64,000 nucleotides of DNA from JBJXHG01 sp046160865. GTDB taxonomy: Bacteria; Planctomycetota; UBA1135; GCA-002686595. Every line of letters begins with the position of its first letter. Within the stretch, counting starts at the first letter, position 1. The DNA lies in contig JBJXHG010000144.1 of the NCBI GenBank assembly GCA_046160865.1, positions 1 to 64,000 of the forward strand. Direction: 5' to 3'. The translations under genes and the position numbers were made by a program. Below are positions 10,793-20,006 of this stretch, piece by piece. Below the pieces are notes generated by a model. The model was given only the letters and a program-made list of their open reading frames with translations. It did no database searches and had not been told where the DNA came from.

Positions 10793-11176
10793 ATGAATCT
10801 GTTCCGCTCGCTCAGTCCGTTCGCGCTCGCATTGGTCGCGATCCTCTCGTTGATTGGCCTCGTCGCAACGCAAGGCTCGGCCTCGGCCAGTGCGATGCAG
10901 GGCCCCGTGGGTACCACCGCCGAAAAGTGGTCGGTCGGCACGGGCAACCCAACTGCAACCCCGGTCTCACCGGGTGGGCCGGGTGGAACCTATAGCGTCA
11001 AGAACGACGGACCGAATACGGTCACGATCGAAGCGGGATCACATACCAGAACGCTTGCCCCGGGAAACTCGACGCAGGTCACTGTTCCCGCGGGTGGCAC
11101 CGTGACGATCCAAGCGCAGCCCAACGGTGTGGGTGGGTACTACAGAGCCACGGGCTCGTGCACCGGTCCTGCTTGA
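10793..11176 (+). CDS. Small exported protein of unknown function
   Basis: This 127-residue protein has a clear signal peptide (MNLFRSLSPFALALVAILSL ending near SASA) and a mature part of about 95 residues rich in Gly, Thr and Val. The motif YSVKNDGPNTVTIEAG followed by QVTVPAGGTVTIQ suggests a small beta-sandwich. The ATG at 10793 is chosen over 10784 and the earlier frame start because GAAAGGA ends 8 nt upstream of it. No family was recognised. It lies 68 bp before a membrane-anchored Ig-like protein on the same strand, but a shared function is only possible, not shown. Confidence 0.72.
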   Translation: MNLFRSLSPFALALVAILSLIGLVATQGSASASAMQGPVGTTAEKWSVGTGNPTATPVSPGGPGGTYSVKNDGPNTVTIEAGSHTRTLAPGNSTQVTVPAGGTVTIQAQPNGVGGYYRATGSCTGPA

Positions 11177-11244
11177 TCCATTCGTGCGTGCGCTGACGAT
11201 CGTCCGGCCAGCGACGTAATCGCGTGTCGGCACACGGGCCGGTC

Positions 11245-13650
11245 ATGAAACGACATCGACTTTCGTGGTACGCCGCGGCAACTGCAGCGCTCGCACTGCT
11301 CGCCGTGCTGGTGGTGCGCCGTTTCGATGGTCCCGCGTCGAACCTCGCCCCGCACTCTGCGAACGCCGATGCCGCGAGCAAGGGCGTCGAGCTCGAAGCC
11401 GACGACGCGGCTTCGCTGCGATCTCCATCGGCTCCACTCACGACGGCGACCATCGGTCTGAACACCGACGATGTGTCGACCGCTCGAGTCGTCTTGCTGA
11501 GCAAGACGACTCGAGCGGCTCCCGCTGACTCAATGTGGGTCCTCACGAGAGTCGACCGTCGCGACGCTGCGCGTCGGCGTTCGCTCGATGCCGCCGGCGG
11601 AATCGAGCTGTCGCCGGGAACGTGGACGGTCGAATCGACGGATCCGCGTTGGCACGTGGAGACCGGCGAAGTGCGCGTGTCGCCGGGGGACACCGCGGTC
11701 ATCTGGGTCGGTGAACGATCGTCCTTCGAAGTCCGCGTCGTCGACGAGCTTCGCGCCCCCGTCGCAGACGCTGCCGTCCGCTGGTTGGCTGCGGTCGGCG
11801 ATCCGCACTTCGATCCGGATTGGGATTGGTGGCGGCGGACGTTTCCGCCTCCCGTACGTACCGACGGGAACGGTCTAGCGCGACTCATCGACGTGGCCGG
11901 ACCGCAAGGCAACCTAGCCATCGTCAAGGATGGTTACGCCGGCCACCTCGCAAACGTGCGCGTCGCGGGAATCGCGCGTTTGGAGGTCAGCCTGCAGCGC
12001 GCGCGCGGCGACATCCAACTGTCGGTGAAAGATTCGATCACTGCTGAGGCGATCGAGGGTGCGACGCTTCTCACGCGTTACGGGCCGTGCGAAAGCACGT
12101 CGTCGGCGAGCGGCACTTTGATCGTCCCTTCGTGGGCGGCGGCGGAAGCGTACGTGAGAGTGTCCGCCGCGGGCTACTGCACCGCCAATTGCTCGATAGG
12201 TGCGGCGGACTCGCGCGAGGTCACACTGACGAAGAGCTGCACGTTGCAAGTCGTCGCGAGCGGCATCGCGCCGGCAGCTGAGTATCAAGCTTCGATCGAA
12301 AGACTGGACTCGCCTGTGATCGGATTGACGCTGGCGAACTTTCCGCAGCAAATCGAGGGCGCGGGGGCGATGCCCGTGCATTTCGCCGTCCCGTGCGGGA
12401 GCACACTGCGATTCCACGGTGTCTCGTCTGATGGGCTTTACTGCGAAGCATATGTGGAAGTCGGTGCTTCGCAGCAGCAGGTTGATCTCCGCTTCGCAAG
12501 TGCGGCAACTCTGAACATTCGAACGACGGCCACACGATCGTCGCGCGCGCTTGCACGCTACGTCGACCGTCGCGAGCTCGCGATCGAGAGTGACGCAAGC
12601 CAGGTGCTGCGAATTCCAGCTCCTGACCGCTTGCTGGACATTCGCATCGAGACCCCCGGATTCGCCACGAGCTCGCTGCGCCCGTCGTCCGTCTCGACCT
12701 CGTCGAAAACTGGCGAACTCAGCATTACATCGACGCCATCCGTGAGATGTCACTTCAAGTTGCGCGATCTTCGCGGCGAGCCGCTGCCCGGCATGTCCGT
12801 GCGACTCGCGGGCGATGCCGACAACCGAGCCGTAATGTTGTATCCAGAGCTCGGCGGTTGCGTGCCGACATCGCATCCCGGTTGGTGGATGGCAGCGGAG
12901 CCCGACGTCGAGTTGCATGCCGATTCACGCGGGGAATGCTCGGCAGTCGGCCTGATCGACGGCGGCACCTATCGCGCGTCGGTGGACTTGCCGGCCGCGA
13001 TCTTCGGTGAATCGGGCACACTTTCGGATCTCGGCTACCCGCAGTTTCGATTTCACGCCGCAGAAGGCGCAGAGTTCGAGTGGAAACTTCCGCGCGCACG
13101 GCGCGTCGCGATCCATGCGTACGACGCGCAGGATGGAACGCGCGTGGGCGCATTGCTCATCGGCAATCCCGATCGGCACGTCGGAATGCTCTTCGAAGAG
13201 AGCGGGGCCGATCGCGAGCTGTGGATTCCCGAAAGCGTCGATCAGCTGCGCGTGCTCGCGACTGGGTTCGAACCGGCGTGGATCGAGATTCCGGCAAGTG
13301 AAGAGGAGAACGTACATCGCGAAGTGTTCTTGCGACGTCAGGGCGCCGGCCGGCTGATCCTCGACGGAGCCGTGGAAGGTTTCGTCGGGAAGCGAGTTCG
13401 CGTTAGCGCACGGCGTCCCGCGGGCGACGCAACCTTGGACCTTCGCGCCGGCCAACTGTTGTGGCAAGGAACGCTCGTGGTCAGGGATCCGAATGGAACG
13501 CCGCTCTTCGTCCCGGTCGACACCGGCGCAGACTTGCTCATCGAACCGTTTGCACCGCACGAGCGCTGGGTGGCTCGATCCACCGGCGCGCGGTGGTCGC
13601 CAGGCGCTGAACTGAGATTCGTCGTTTCCGTCCCTCCGTCGGATCGTTGA
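11245..13650 (+). CDS. Membrane-anchored protein with carboxypeptidase-regulatory-like beta domains
   Basis: This 801-residue protein is of unknown role. A single N-terminal membrane segment (about residues 6-25, WYAAATAALALLAVLVV) is followed by a long extracytoplasmic region of beta-sandwich modules resembling CarboxypepD_reg/Ig-like folds, such as FEVRVVDELRAPVADAAV and IQLSVKDSITAEAIEGATL. The start at 11245 is preferred over a GTG at 11224 because it begins directly with MKRHRLSW; neither has a strong Shine-Dalgarno. Such proteins in Planctomycetes are often called hypothetical. No catalytic motif was seen. Confidence 0.8.
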   Translation: MKRHRLSWYAAATAALALLAVLVVRRFDGPASNLAPHSANADAASKGVELEADDAASLRSPSAPLTTATIGLNTDDVSTARVVLLSKTTRAAPADSMWVLTRVDRRDAARRRSLDAAGGIELSPGTWTVESTDPRWHVETGEVRVSPGDTAVIWVGERSSFEVRVVDELRAPVADAAVRWLAAVGDPHFDPDWDWWRRTFPPPVRTDGNGLARLIDVAGPQGNLAIVKDGYAGHLANVRVAGIARLEVSLQRARGDIQLSVKDSITAEAIEGATLLTRYGPCESTSSASGTLIVPSWAAAEAYVRVSAAGYCTANCSIGAADSREVTLTKSCTLQVVASGIAPAAEYQASIERLDSPVIGLTLANFPQQIEGAGAMPVHFAVPCGSTLRFHGVSSDGLYCEAYVEVGASQQQVDLRFASAATLNIRTTATRSSRALARYVDRRELAIESDASQVLRIPAPDRLLDIRIETPGFATSSLRPSSVSTSSKTGELSITSTPSVRCHFKLRDLRGEPLPGMSVRLAGDADNRAVMLYPELGGCVPTSHPGWWMAAEPDVELHADSRGECSAVGLIDGGTYRASVDLPAAIFGESGTLSDLGYPQFRFHAAEGAEFEWKLPRARRVAIHAYDAQDGTRVGALLIGNPDRHVGMLFEESGADRELWIPESVDQLRVLATGFEPAWIEIPASEEENVHREVFLRRQGAGRLILDGAVEGFVGKRVRVSARRPAGDATLDLRAGQLLWQGTLVVRDPNGTPLFVPVDTGADLLIEPFAPHERWVARSTGARWSPGAELRFVVSVPPSDR

Positions 13651-13725
13651 CCGGCAGATCGCACGGACGCGGCGCGATTCCGCGACCCGCCCTTCGGCAC
13701 CGTCGCATCCCGCTACACTCGCACC

Positions 13726-14388
13726 ATGGAGCTCTCCCCCGCCGAGCTGTCGATCCGTGATCGCTACAAGCTCTTGATCGGTTGCATCGTGCCGCGCCCG
13801 ATCGCGTTCGTGTCGACGCTCTCCCCCGAAGGCGCGCCGAACCTCGCTCCCTTCTCGTTCTTCAACGGCATCGGCTCGAATCCGATGACGATCCTGTTCT
13901 GTCCGGCGAACAAGTCCGACGGCAGCGAGAAGGACACGCTGCGCAACTGCAAGCCGGTCGACGAAGGCGGTACGGGCGAGTTCGTCGTGTGTGCGTCGAT
14001 CGAGGACTACGCGCGCGAGATCGCGGCATCCGCCGAACCACTCGCGTACGGCGAGAGCGAGTTCGAGCTCACGGGTCTCGCGTCCGCACCGAGCGTGCGC
14101 GTCCGTCCGCCGCGCGTCGCGCGCGCGCCGTGGGCGTTCGAGTGCGAGACCATGCAAGTGATCCGCACGCATCCCGGCGCTGCCGGCGGCGGCAACGTGG
14201 TACTCGGACGCGTCGTGCACATCTATGTCGACGAGCGCGTGATCGATCGCTCGCTGCACGTCGACGCCGAGCGCCTGCACGCGATCGGACGGATAGCCGG
14301 AATCGGATACACGCGCGCGACGCTCGATTTCGAACTGCCGCTCGGACGAGCCGCGCTGAGCTCGCCCGCGGAGCGCACGGCCCCCTAG
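13726..14388 (+). CDS. Flavin reductase-like (FMN-binding split barrel) protein
   Basis: This 220-residue protein of the flavin reductase/DIM6-NTAB family binds FMN non-covalently. The family start RYKLLIGCIVPRPIAFVST and the FMN-contacting segment GAPNLAPFSFFNGIGSNP are well preserved, and SNPMTILFCPAN follows. Such enzymes reduce flavin with NAD(P)H or act as flavin-dependent oxidoreductases; the substrate is unknown. The last codons read ERTAP and end at a TAG (14386-14388) that belongs to the boundary of repeat A1, so the original C-terminus may have been altered by the insertion. Confidence 0.9.
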   Translation: MELSPAELSIRDRYKLLIGCIVPRPIAFVSTLSPEGAPNLAPFSFFNGIGSNPMTILFCPANKSDGSEKDTLRNCKPVDEGGTGEFVVCASIEDYAREIAASAEPLAYGESEFELTGLASAPSVRVRPPRVARAPWAFECETMQVIRTHPGAAGGGNVVLGRVVHIYVDERVIDRSLHVDAERLHAIGRIAGIGYTRATLDFELPLGRAALSSPAERTAP

Positions 14389-14389
14389 C

Positions 14390-14546
14390 AGCCCGTGGTG
14401 AAAGTGCTTCGAGCCCGAAAGCCGCCCGTTCGCGTCAGAGCAAGGAGCGCGACCGCAGGCGAATCGTCGAGCTTCGCCGAGGATCGAGCGACGCCGGGCT
14501 GGCGCGAACGGGCGGCTTTCGGGCTGAATGACTTTCACCACGGGCT
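14390..14546 (+). repeat. Family A palindromic repeat, copy A1 (MITE-like, 157 bp)
   Basis: The ends AGCCCGTGGTGAAAGT (14390) and ACTTTCACCACGGGCT (14531-14546) are perfect inverted complements. The arms continue pairing inward for about 45 bp, with a shorter palindrome in the centre. TA dinucleotides flank both ends (14386-14387 and 14548-14549). The copies at 60820-60976 and 61281-61437 have exactly the same length. It begins one base after the flavin reductase stop, and its right edge abuts the AGGAG of the next gene. Confidence 0.9.
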
Positions 14547-14559
14547 GATAGGAGCAGTC

Positions 14560-15014
14560 ATGCAGCAACGACTTCTTTCCCGCTTGGCTTCGATCGCTTG
14601 CGTCCTGATGTCGATCGCGTGGCTGTCGCCCGCGGCGCGATGCGAGGTCCGCATTGTCGCCGCCACCGGCGGCGGCGACTTCACTTCGATCCAGACCGCG
14701 ATCGACGCATCGTCGAACGGCGACGCGCTGCTCGTGCGCGCCGGCGGCTACGGCGGATTCCTCGTCGACGGAAAGTCGCTACGGAAGAGGACAACGACTA
14801 TCGCTTGGCGGCCAGCTCGCCGTGCATCGATGCGGGCGACACGAGCGCGCTGCCGCTCGACGTGCTCGATCTCGACCTCGATGCGAACACGCTCGAGCTC
14901 GTGCCCTTCGATCTCGATCTCCTCGCGCGGCGCGCGGACGATCCGGGTGTCGCCGACACCGGCGTCGGTCCGGCGCCGGTCGTCGACATCGGAGCGTACG
15001 AGCGCAGGCCATAG
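14560..15014 (+). pseudogene. Right-handed beta-helix protein gene with internal deletion and frameshift
   Basis: The 5' part encodes a signal peptide (MQQRLLSRLASIACVLMSIA) and the start of a beta-helix domain (IVAATGGGDFTSIQTAIDAS ... GFLVDGKSL). Near 14775-14784 the reading frame breaks. From 14784 in another frame the usual C-terminus of the same protein class follows (EEDNDYRLAASSPCIDAGDT ... VVDIGAYERRP), ending at 15014. Intact relatives carry several hundred residues between these parts, so the centre is missing. AGGAG at 14550 gives a good ribosome site. It could be a true pseudogene or an assembly collapse. Confidence 0.75.
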
Positions 15015-15047
15015 CGCACGCGCTCCTGCGGGCGGTAGCCTGCGCGC

Positions 15048-15878
15048 GTGCCGTCTACCGTTCTCGGTGTCTGCTCCTGGTCGTTGCGTGCGCGAACACC
15101 GGCCGAGCTCGCGCGCAGCGTGCGTTCCGTCGGTGTCGCGCACGTGCAGCTCGCGCTCGATCCGTTGCGCACCGGCGCGTGGTCGCTCGACGACACGCGC
15201 CGCGAGCTCGAGCGCGCCGCGATCCACGTGCGCTCGGGCATGATCGGCATGCGCGGCGAGGACTACTCGACGCTCGACTCGATCCGCAAGACCGGCGGCG
15301 TGCGTCCCGACGAGCACTGGAGCGCGAATCGCGCGGCGGCCGCGGAGAGCGCACGGCTCGCGCAGACGCTCGGCCTACCGCTCGTCACGTTCCACGCGGG
15401 CTTCCTGCCGCACGTGCGTGACGGCGAACGCACGACGATGATCGATCGCCTGCGCACGATCGCGGACGTCTTTGCCGAGCGCGGCGTGCACGTGGCGTTC
15501 GAGACCGGGCAAGAGGACGCGCAGACGTTGCTCGGTGTCCTCGACGAGCTCGATCGACCGTCCGTCGGCGTCAACTTCGATCCCGCGAACATGATCCTCT
15601 ACGACATGGGCGAGCCCGTCGCAGCGCTGCGCGCGCTGGCCGATCGCGTTCGGCAGATCCACGTGAAGGACGCGCGCCGCACGCGCACGAGCGGCACGTG
15701 GGGCGAAGAGGTGCGCGCCGGCGACGGCGAAGTCGACTGGCCGGCGTTCTTCGCGACGCTACGCGAGTGCGCGATCGACTGCGACCTCATGATCGAGCGC
15801 GAAGCCGGCGACGATCGCCTGGCCGACATCGCGCACGCGCGCGAGCTCGTGCAACGCTCGCACGGCGGACGCGTATGA
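15048..15878 (+). CDS. Sugar phosphate isomerase/epimerase-type TIM barrel
   Basis: This 276-residue protein is of the xylose isomerase-like/AP endonuclease 2 superfamily. The four metal ligands are placed as expected: Glu in HVAFETGQED, Asp in GVNFDPANM, His in RQIHVKD and Glu in LMIEREAG. It has no signal peptide, so it is probably cytoplasmic. The start is a GTG at 15048. Its stop overlaps the start of a Gfo/Idh/MocA dehydrogenase (ATGA at 15875), a common pairing for oxidation and isomerisation of sugars or inositols. The substrate is not predictable. Confidence 0.88.
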   Translation: MPSTVLGVCSWSLRARTPAELARSVRSVGVAHVQLALDPLRTGAWSLDDTRRELERAAIHVRSGMIGMRGEDYSTLDSIRKTGGVRPDEHWSANRAAAAESARLAQTLGLPLVTFHAGFLPHVRDGERTTMIDRLRTIADVFAERGVHVAFETGQEDAQTLLGVLDELDRPSVGVNFDPANMILYDMGEPVAALRALADRVRQIHVKDARRTRTSGTWGEEVRAGDGEVDWPAFFATLRECAIDCDLMIEREAGDDRLADIAHARELVQRSHGGRV

Positions 15879-16903
15879 CGCAGCGCGTTCCCATCGGCGT
15901 CGGCGTGATCGGGCTCGGCTTCATGGGCCGCACGCACCTCGGCGCGTATCGCGCAGCGCACGCGGCTGGCTTCGCGAACGAGATCGTCGCCGTGTGTGAT
16001 TCGAGCGCGGAGCGGCGCGCGGGACGCTCCGCTGAAAAAGGGGCGCGCGGCAACTTGGACACGGGCACGAGCGGCGAACGCCTCTTCGATCCTGCCGCGA
16101 CACGCGCGTACGAGCACGCGGACGAGCTCTTCGCCGACGCGCGCGTGGAGCTCGTCAGCATCTGCACGCACACACAGGCGCACGTCGATCTCGCGCTGCT
16201 CGCTCTCGCGGCCGGCAAGCATGTGTTGGTCGAGAAGCCGGTGGCCCTGACCGTGACCGCCGTCGAGCGCCTCGCGATCGCGGCGCGCGCCGCGCGGACG
16301 CTGTGCATGCCCGCGATGTGCATGCGCTTCTGGCCGGGCTGGGACTTCCTGCACGACCGCATCGCCGCGGGCACGTTCGGCGCTCCGAAGAGCGCGACGT
16401 TCGCGCGCGTGGGCGTGCGCCCGAGCTGGTCGCCGTTCTACTCCGACGCGACGCAATGCGGCGGACCGCTCTTCGACTTGCACGTGCACGACGCGGACTT
16501 CGTGCGCTGGTGCTTCGGCGAGCCGCAGAGCGTGGCCGCGTTCGGCACGCTCGAGCACTTCACCGCGTCGTACCGGTTCGACGGCGGTCCGCTGCACGCG
16601 ACGGCGGAAGCGGGCTGGGATCCGGCCCCGGGTTTTCCGTTTCGAATGCGCGCGACCGTGATGTTCGAGGAGGCGACGGTCGACTTCGATCTCGCGCGCG
16701 ACACGCCGCTTCTCGTCGCGCGCGCGGGCCGCGTCGATGCGATCGAGCTCGCGCAGACGAACGGCTACGACGGTGAGGTGCGGCACTTTCTCGCCACGAT
16801 CGCGGCGGGTCGCGGCGAGCTCACGGCGACGATCGACGAAGCCGTCGGACTCACGCGCATGCTCGAGCGCGAGGCGGCCGCGCTCGCCGCTGGCGGCGCG
16901 TGA
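15875..16903 (+). CDS. Gfo/Idh/MocA family NAD(P)-dependent oxidoreductase
   Basis: This 342-residue dehydrogenase has an N-terminal Rossmann fold with GVIGLGFMGRTH (near residue 10), then THTQAHVDLAL and the diagnostic EKPVALT loop. The C-terminal alpha/beta domain includes CGGPLFDLHVHDADFVRWCFG, which carries the catalytic-type Asp/His. The ATG overlaps the stop of the preceding TIM-barrel gene, so the two are translationally coupled. It probably oxidises a sugar or cyclitol that the isomerase also handles. An upstream in-frame extension to 15698 lies inside the isomerase gene and is not used. Confidence 0.92.
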   Translation: MTQRVPIGVGVIGLGFMGRTHLGAYRAAHAAGFANEIVAVCDSSAERRAGRSAEKGARGNLDTGTSGERLFDPAATRAYEHADELFADARVELVSICTHTQAHVDLALLALAAGKHVLVEKPVALTVTAVERLAIAARAARTLCMPAMCMRFWPGWDFLHDRIAAGTFGAPKSATFARVGVRPSWSPFYSDATQCGGPLFDLHVHDADFVRWCFGEPQSVAAFGTLEHFTASYRFDGGPLHATAEAGWDPAPGFPFRMRATVMFEEATVDFDLARDTPLLVARAGRVDAIELAQTNGYDGEVRHFLATIAAGRGELTATIDEAVGLTRMLEREAAALAAGGA

Positions 16904-17058
16904 GCGCGCCGTGGGTGTCCTGGAACTCTTTCGGCAACGCCTGAACCGCTCCGAGGCACCTCGCCGTACCGTAGGGCCATCGGCGCGCGGCGACGGTCGA
17001 CTTCGCTGCCCGCAACGAGCCCGGAGAGCTGGATGGACGAGCGCAAGACTCCTCGCGG

Positions 17059-17148
17059 TACCAAGCGCTCTACCGCAATCCCGCGGTGAGCTTCTGCAAC
17101 GCCGGCACCATCAACATCACGAACGCATACGGCATCACGTGGAATTGA
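17059..17148 (+). pseudogene. 3' remnant of a paralogue of the next propeller-like gene
   Basis: The frame reads YQALYRNPAVSFCNAGTINI and continues to a stop at 17146-17148. It matches the last 29 residues of the protein encoded at 17151-19985 (YQALYRNPAASFCNAGTINV ...) with few changes. No upstream body of such a gene exists. Just before it, at 17033, an ATG after GGAGAGCTGG opens a different frame (MDERKTPRG) that stops soon, as if a gene start had been fused to this tail by a deletion. Confidence 0.8.
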
Positions 17149-17150
17149 AG

Positions 17151-19985
17151 ATGAACACGAGCTCGCTGAATCGATTCCTTTCGTTCGCACTCGCCGCGAC
17201 ATCGACTTGTGCACTTCTCGCACGGCATTCGTCCGCGCAGTGTCCCGAGTGGCAGCCCGGATTCGAGCCGCGCGGCCTCGGCGGCCAAGCGCGCGCGATG
17301 GCGGTGTACGACGACGGGCTCGGCGCGACGCCCGCGTTGTACGTCGGCGGTCTCTTCTCGTCGATCGGCGCGCTGCCCGCGCAGAGTCTCGCGCGTTACG
17401 ACGCGCTCGGTTGGACGGCGGCGACTCCGATGAGCGGACCCGCGGCCACCGCCGGCGTGCTTGCGCTGACCGTCTGGAACGACGGACTCGGCCCGCGTCC
17501 GGCACTGTACGCGGGGCTCACGTCGAGCTCGCTTTCCGGCGGTCCGTTGCTCGCACGCTTCGACGGCACCGCGTGGACGTATCCGCTACCGATCACGGCG
17601 AGCGGCGGCGTCGAGTCTTCGGTCGTGTTCGACGACGGCAGCGGGCCGGCGCTCTACTTCGGCGGATCGTTCTCGCTCTCCGTGCCGATGCGCAACATCG
17701 CGCGCTGGGACGGGACCAGCTCGAGCGCACTCGCGACCGGTCTCTCGGACCACGTGCTCGACCTCGAAGTGTTCGACGACGGCTCGGGGCCCGCGCTGTA
17801 CGCGGCGGGATTCTTCATGCTCGCGAGCGGCCAGCCCGCGAATCGTGTCGCCAAGTGGAATGGAACGGCGTGGTCCGCGCTCGGACAAGGCATGGATCTG
17901 CCTGTCTACGACTTGCTCACGTTCGACGACGGCTCGGGCGCGAAGTTGTACGCAGCTGGAGAATTCAACCTCGCCGGAGGCGCGGCGTGCCAAGGCATCG
18001 CGCGCTGGAATGGAACGTCGTGGTCGTCGGTCGGCGCGGGCTGGTCGAGCGGCAACGCGCTCGTGCACGCGCTCGAGGTCTTCGACGACGGCTCGGGCCC
18101 GAAGCTGTACGCGAGCGGTTACTTGTCCGTGCCCGCGCTGCCCGGCTTCCACGATCGCACGGCGCGTTGGGATGGAACCGCGTGGAGCTTCGCGGACGAC
18201 TGCGAAGGCGGCGGCAGCGGCGTGAACCGACTGCGCGTGTACGACGACGGCTCGGGAGACGCGCTCTATGCCGGCGGCGAGTTCACGTCGATCGGATGCG
18301 AGCATGCGCAAGGCGTCGCGAAGCTTGTCGGCAGCACGTGGACAGGGTTCGTCGACAGCGAAGCGATCAGCTCGGGCTCTGCCGGTTCATCGCTCGGCGC
18401 GGTGACCTGCTTCTTGGAGTTCCACGATCCGCTGACGGGCGAGCTCACGTTCTGCGCCGGCGGCCGATTCCGATTTGCCGGGGACGCGCTCGCACGCGAC
18501 GTCGCGCAGTGGAACGGCACGAGCTGGGAGCCGATGGGCAACGGCATCGGAGTCGGCGATTCGATCGTCGTCAACACGCTCGCCGAGTACGACTCCGGCA
18601 GCGGACCGAAGCTCTACGCCGGCGGATACTTCACGAACGGCGGCGCGTTCAACTGCATCGCGCAGTGGGACGGCGTGCAGTGGTCCGGACTCGCGCGTGG
18701 CGGGCTCGCCGATGCCGTATACGACCTCGCGGTGTTCGACCACGGCAGCGGGCCGCGCCTGTTCGCGAGCGGTGTCTTCCAGACGCTGTATCCGCAGACG
18801 GGCGTGCAAGCGCACTACCTCGCGTCGTGGGACGGCAGTGCATGGCATCCGTACCACCTTCCGGCGAGCACGAGCGACCTGCTCGTGTTCGACGACGGCG
18901 CCGGCTTCGGAAAACGTCTCTTCATCACGGGCGCGTTCGACGTCGTCGACAGCGTCTCGATGGACGGCATCACGGCATTCAACGGCGCGACGTTCGCGCC
19001 GCTCGGCAACGGGCCCGGCGGAGTGGTCGGTCCGATGGCGATCTTCGATGACGGCACGGGCCCCGCGCTCTTCATGGCGTGCGAGTTCGCGAGCGGCGGC
19101 GGCATCGCCAAGTGGAACGGCGCGACGTGGACGACGGTCGCGACCGGTCTCATGCTCGAAGACGATCCGTCGGGACCGTACTCGATCGCGGTGTTCGACG
19201 ACGGAACCGGCGGCGGTCCGGCGCTGTTCGTCGGCGGCGTGTTCACGAGCGCGGGCTCGACCTTGGTCGAGCACATCGCGAAGTGGGACGGAGCAGCGTG
19301 GCAGCCCGTCGCAGGCGGCGTCGATCCGGGGCTCGACTACACGCCGTATCGCTACGTCGGTCCGATGTCCGTGATCCAGGACGGACCGAACGGACGCCCC
19401 GGCTTGTTCGTCGGCGGACACTTCGAGCACGCCGGCGACTTGCCCTCCGTCAACGTCGCGCTGCTTTCGTCGTGCGACGTCGAGCCCGGCACCGCGTTCT
19501 GCTTCGGTGACGGATCGCTCGCCACGCCGTGTCCGTGCGTGCCGCCGAACACGGTTCCGAATCCGAGCGGCGCGCCCGACGCGGGCTGCGCGAACTCGTT
19601 CCATCTCTCCGGCGGCAAGCTCGAAGCGCACGGTTTCACGAGCCCCGACACGGTCGTCCTGCGCGCCGAGGATCTCTCGCCGTTCGGCTTCACGCAGTTC
19701 TTCGTCGGCGACAACGTGGTCGCGGCCGGCTTCGCCGTCGGCGACGGCGTGCGCTGCGCGGCCGGAGCGCTGATCCGCTTCGGCGGACAGAACGCCGACC
19801 TCGGCACCGCGCGCTATCCGAAGCCGTCGATCGGCTGGACGTTGCCCTTGTCCACGTTCGGCGTGCCGCCGAGCGGCGGTCCGCACGTGCGCACCTACCA
19901 AGCGCTCTACCGCAATCCGGCCGCGAGCTTCTGCAACGCAGGCACGATCAACGTGACGAACGCGTACCGGATCGTCTGGCCTTGA
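17151..19985 (+). CDS. Exported propeller-like repeat protein with Cys-rich C-terminal domain
   Basis: This 944-residue protein has a signal peptide (FLSFALAATSTCALLARHSS). About 14 degenerate repeats follow, of the form FDDGSGPALYAGGxF, each followed by about 40 residues with xxAxWDGxxWxxLG, which suggests a beta-propeller or kelch-like surface protein. From about residue 780 comes the domain starting FCFGDGSLATPCPC and ending SFCNAGTINV...IVWP, a C-terminal type known from some Planctomycetota exported proteins and possibly used for cell-surface retention (inference). The ATG at 17151 is two bases after the stop of the paralogue remnant. No enzymatic motif was seen. Confidence 0.85.
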   Translation: MNTSSLNRFLSFALAATSTCALLARHSSAQCPEWQPGFEPRGLGGQARAMAVYDDGLGATPALYVGGLFSSIGALPAQSLARYDALGWTAATPMSGPAATAGVLALTVWNDGLGPRPALYAGLTSSSLSGGPLLARFDGTAWTYPLPITASGGVESSVVFDDGSGPALYFGGSFSLSVPMRNIARWDGTSSSALATGLSDHVLDLEVFDDGSGPALYAAGFFMLASGQPANRVAKWNGTAWSALGQGMDLPVYDLLTFDDGSGAKLYAAGEFNLAGGAACQGIARWNGTSWSSVGAGWSSGNALVHALEVFDDGSGPKLYASGYLSVPALPGFHDRTARWDGTAWSFADDCEGGGSGVNRLRVYDDGSGDALYAGGEFTSIGCEHAQGVAKLVGSTWTGFVDSEAISSGSAGSSLGAVTCFLEFHDPLTGELTFCAGGRFRFAGDALARDVAQWNGTSWEPMGNGIGVGDSIVVNTLAEYDSGSGPKLYAGGYFTNGGAFNCIAQWDGVQWSGLARGGLADAVYDLAVFDHGSGPRLFASGVFQTLYPQTGVQAHYLASWDGSAWHPYHLPASTSDLLVFDDGAGFGKRLFITGAFDVVDSVSMDGITAFNGATFAPLGNGPGGVVGPMAIFDDGTGPALFMACEFASGGGIAKWNGATWTTVATGLMLEDDPSGPYSIAVFDDGTGGGPALFVGGVFTSAGSTLVEHIAKWDGAAWQPVAGGVDPGLDYTPYRYVGPMSVIQDGPNGRPGLFVGGHFEHAGDLPSVNVALLSSCDVEPGTAFCFGDGSLATPCPCVPPNTVPNPSGAPDAGCANSFHLSGGKLEAHGFTSPDTVVLRAEDLSPFGFTQFFVGDNVVAAGFAVGDGVRCAAGALIRFGGQNADLGTARYPKPSIGWTLPLSTFGVPPSGGPHVRTYQALYRNPAASFCNAGTINVTNAYRIVWP

Positions 19986-20006
19986 GGCGCGTGCGAGCTG
20001 CGCGTC

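Noticed and set aside
12925..14568. 547-codon minus-strand frame opposite the flavin reductase
   Set aside because: It begins in repeat A1 and runs antisense to recognised coding sequence.
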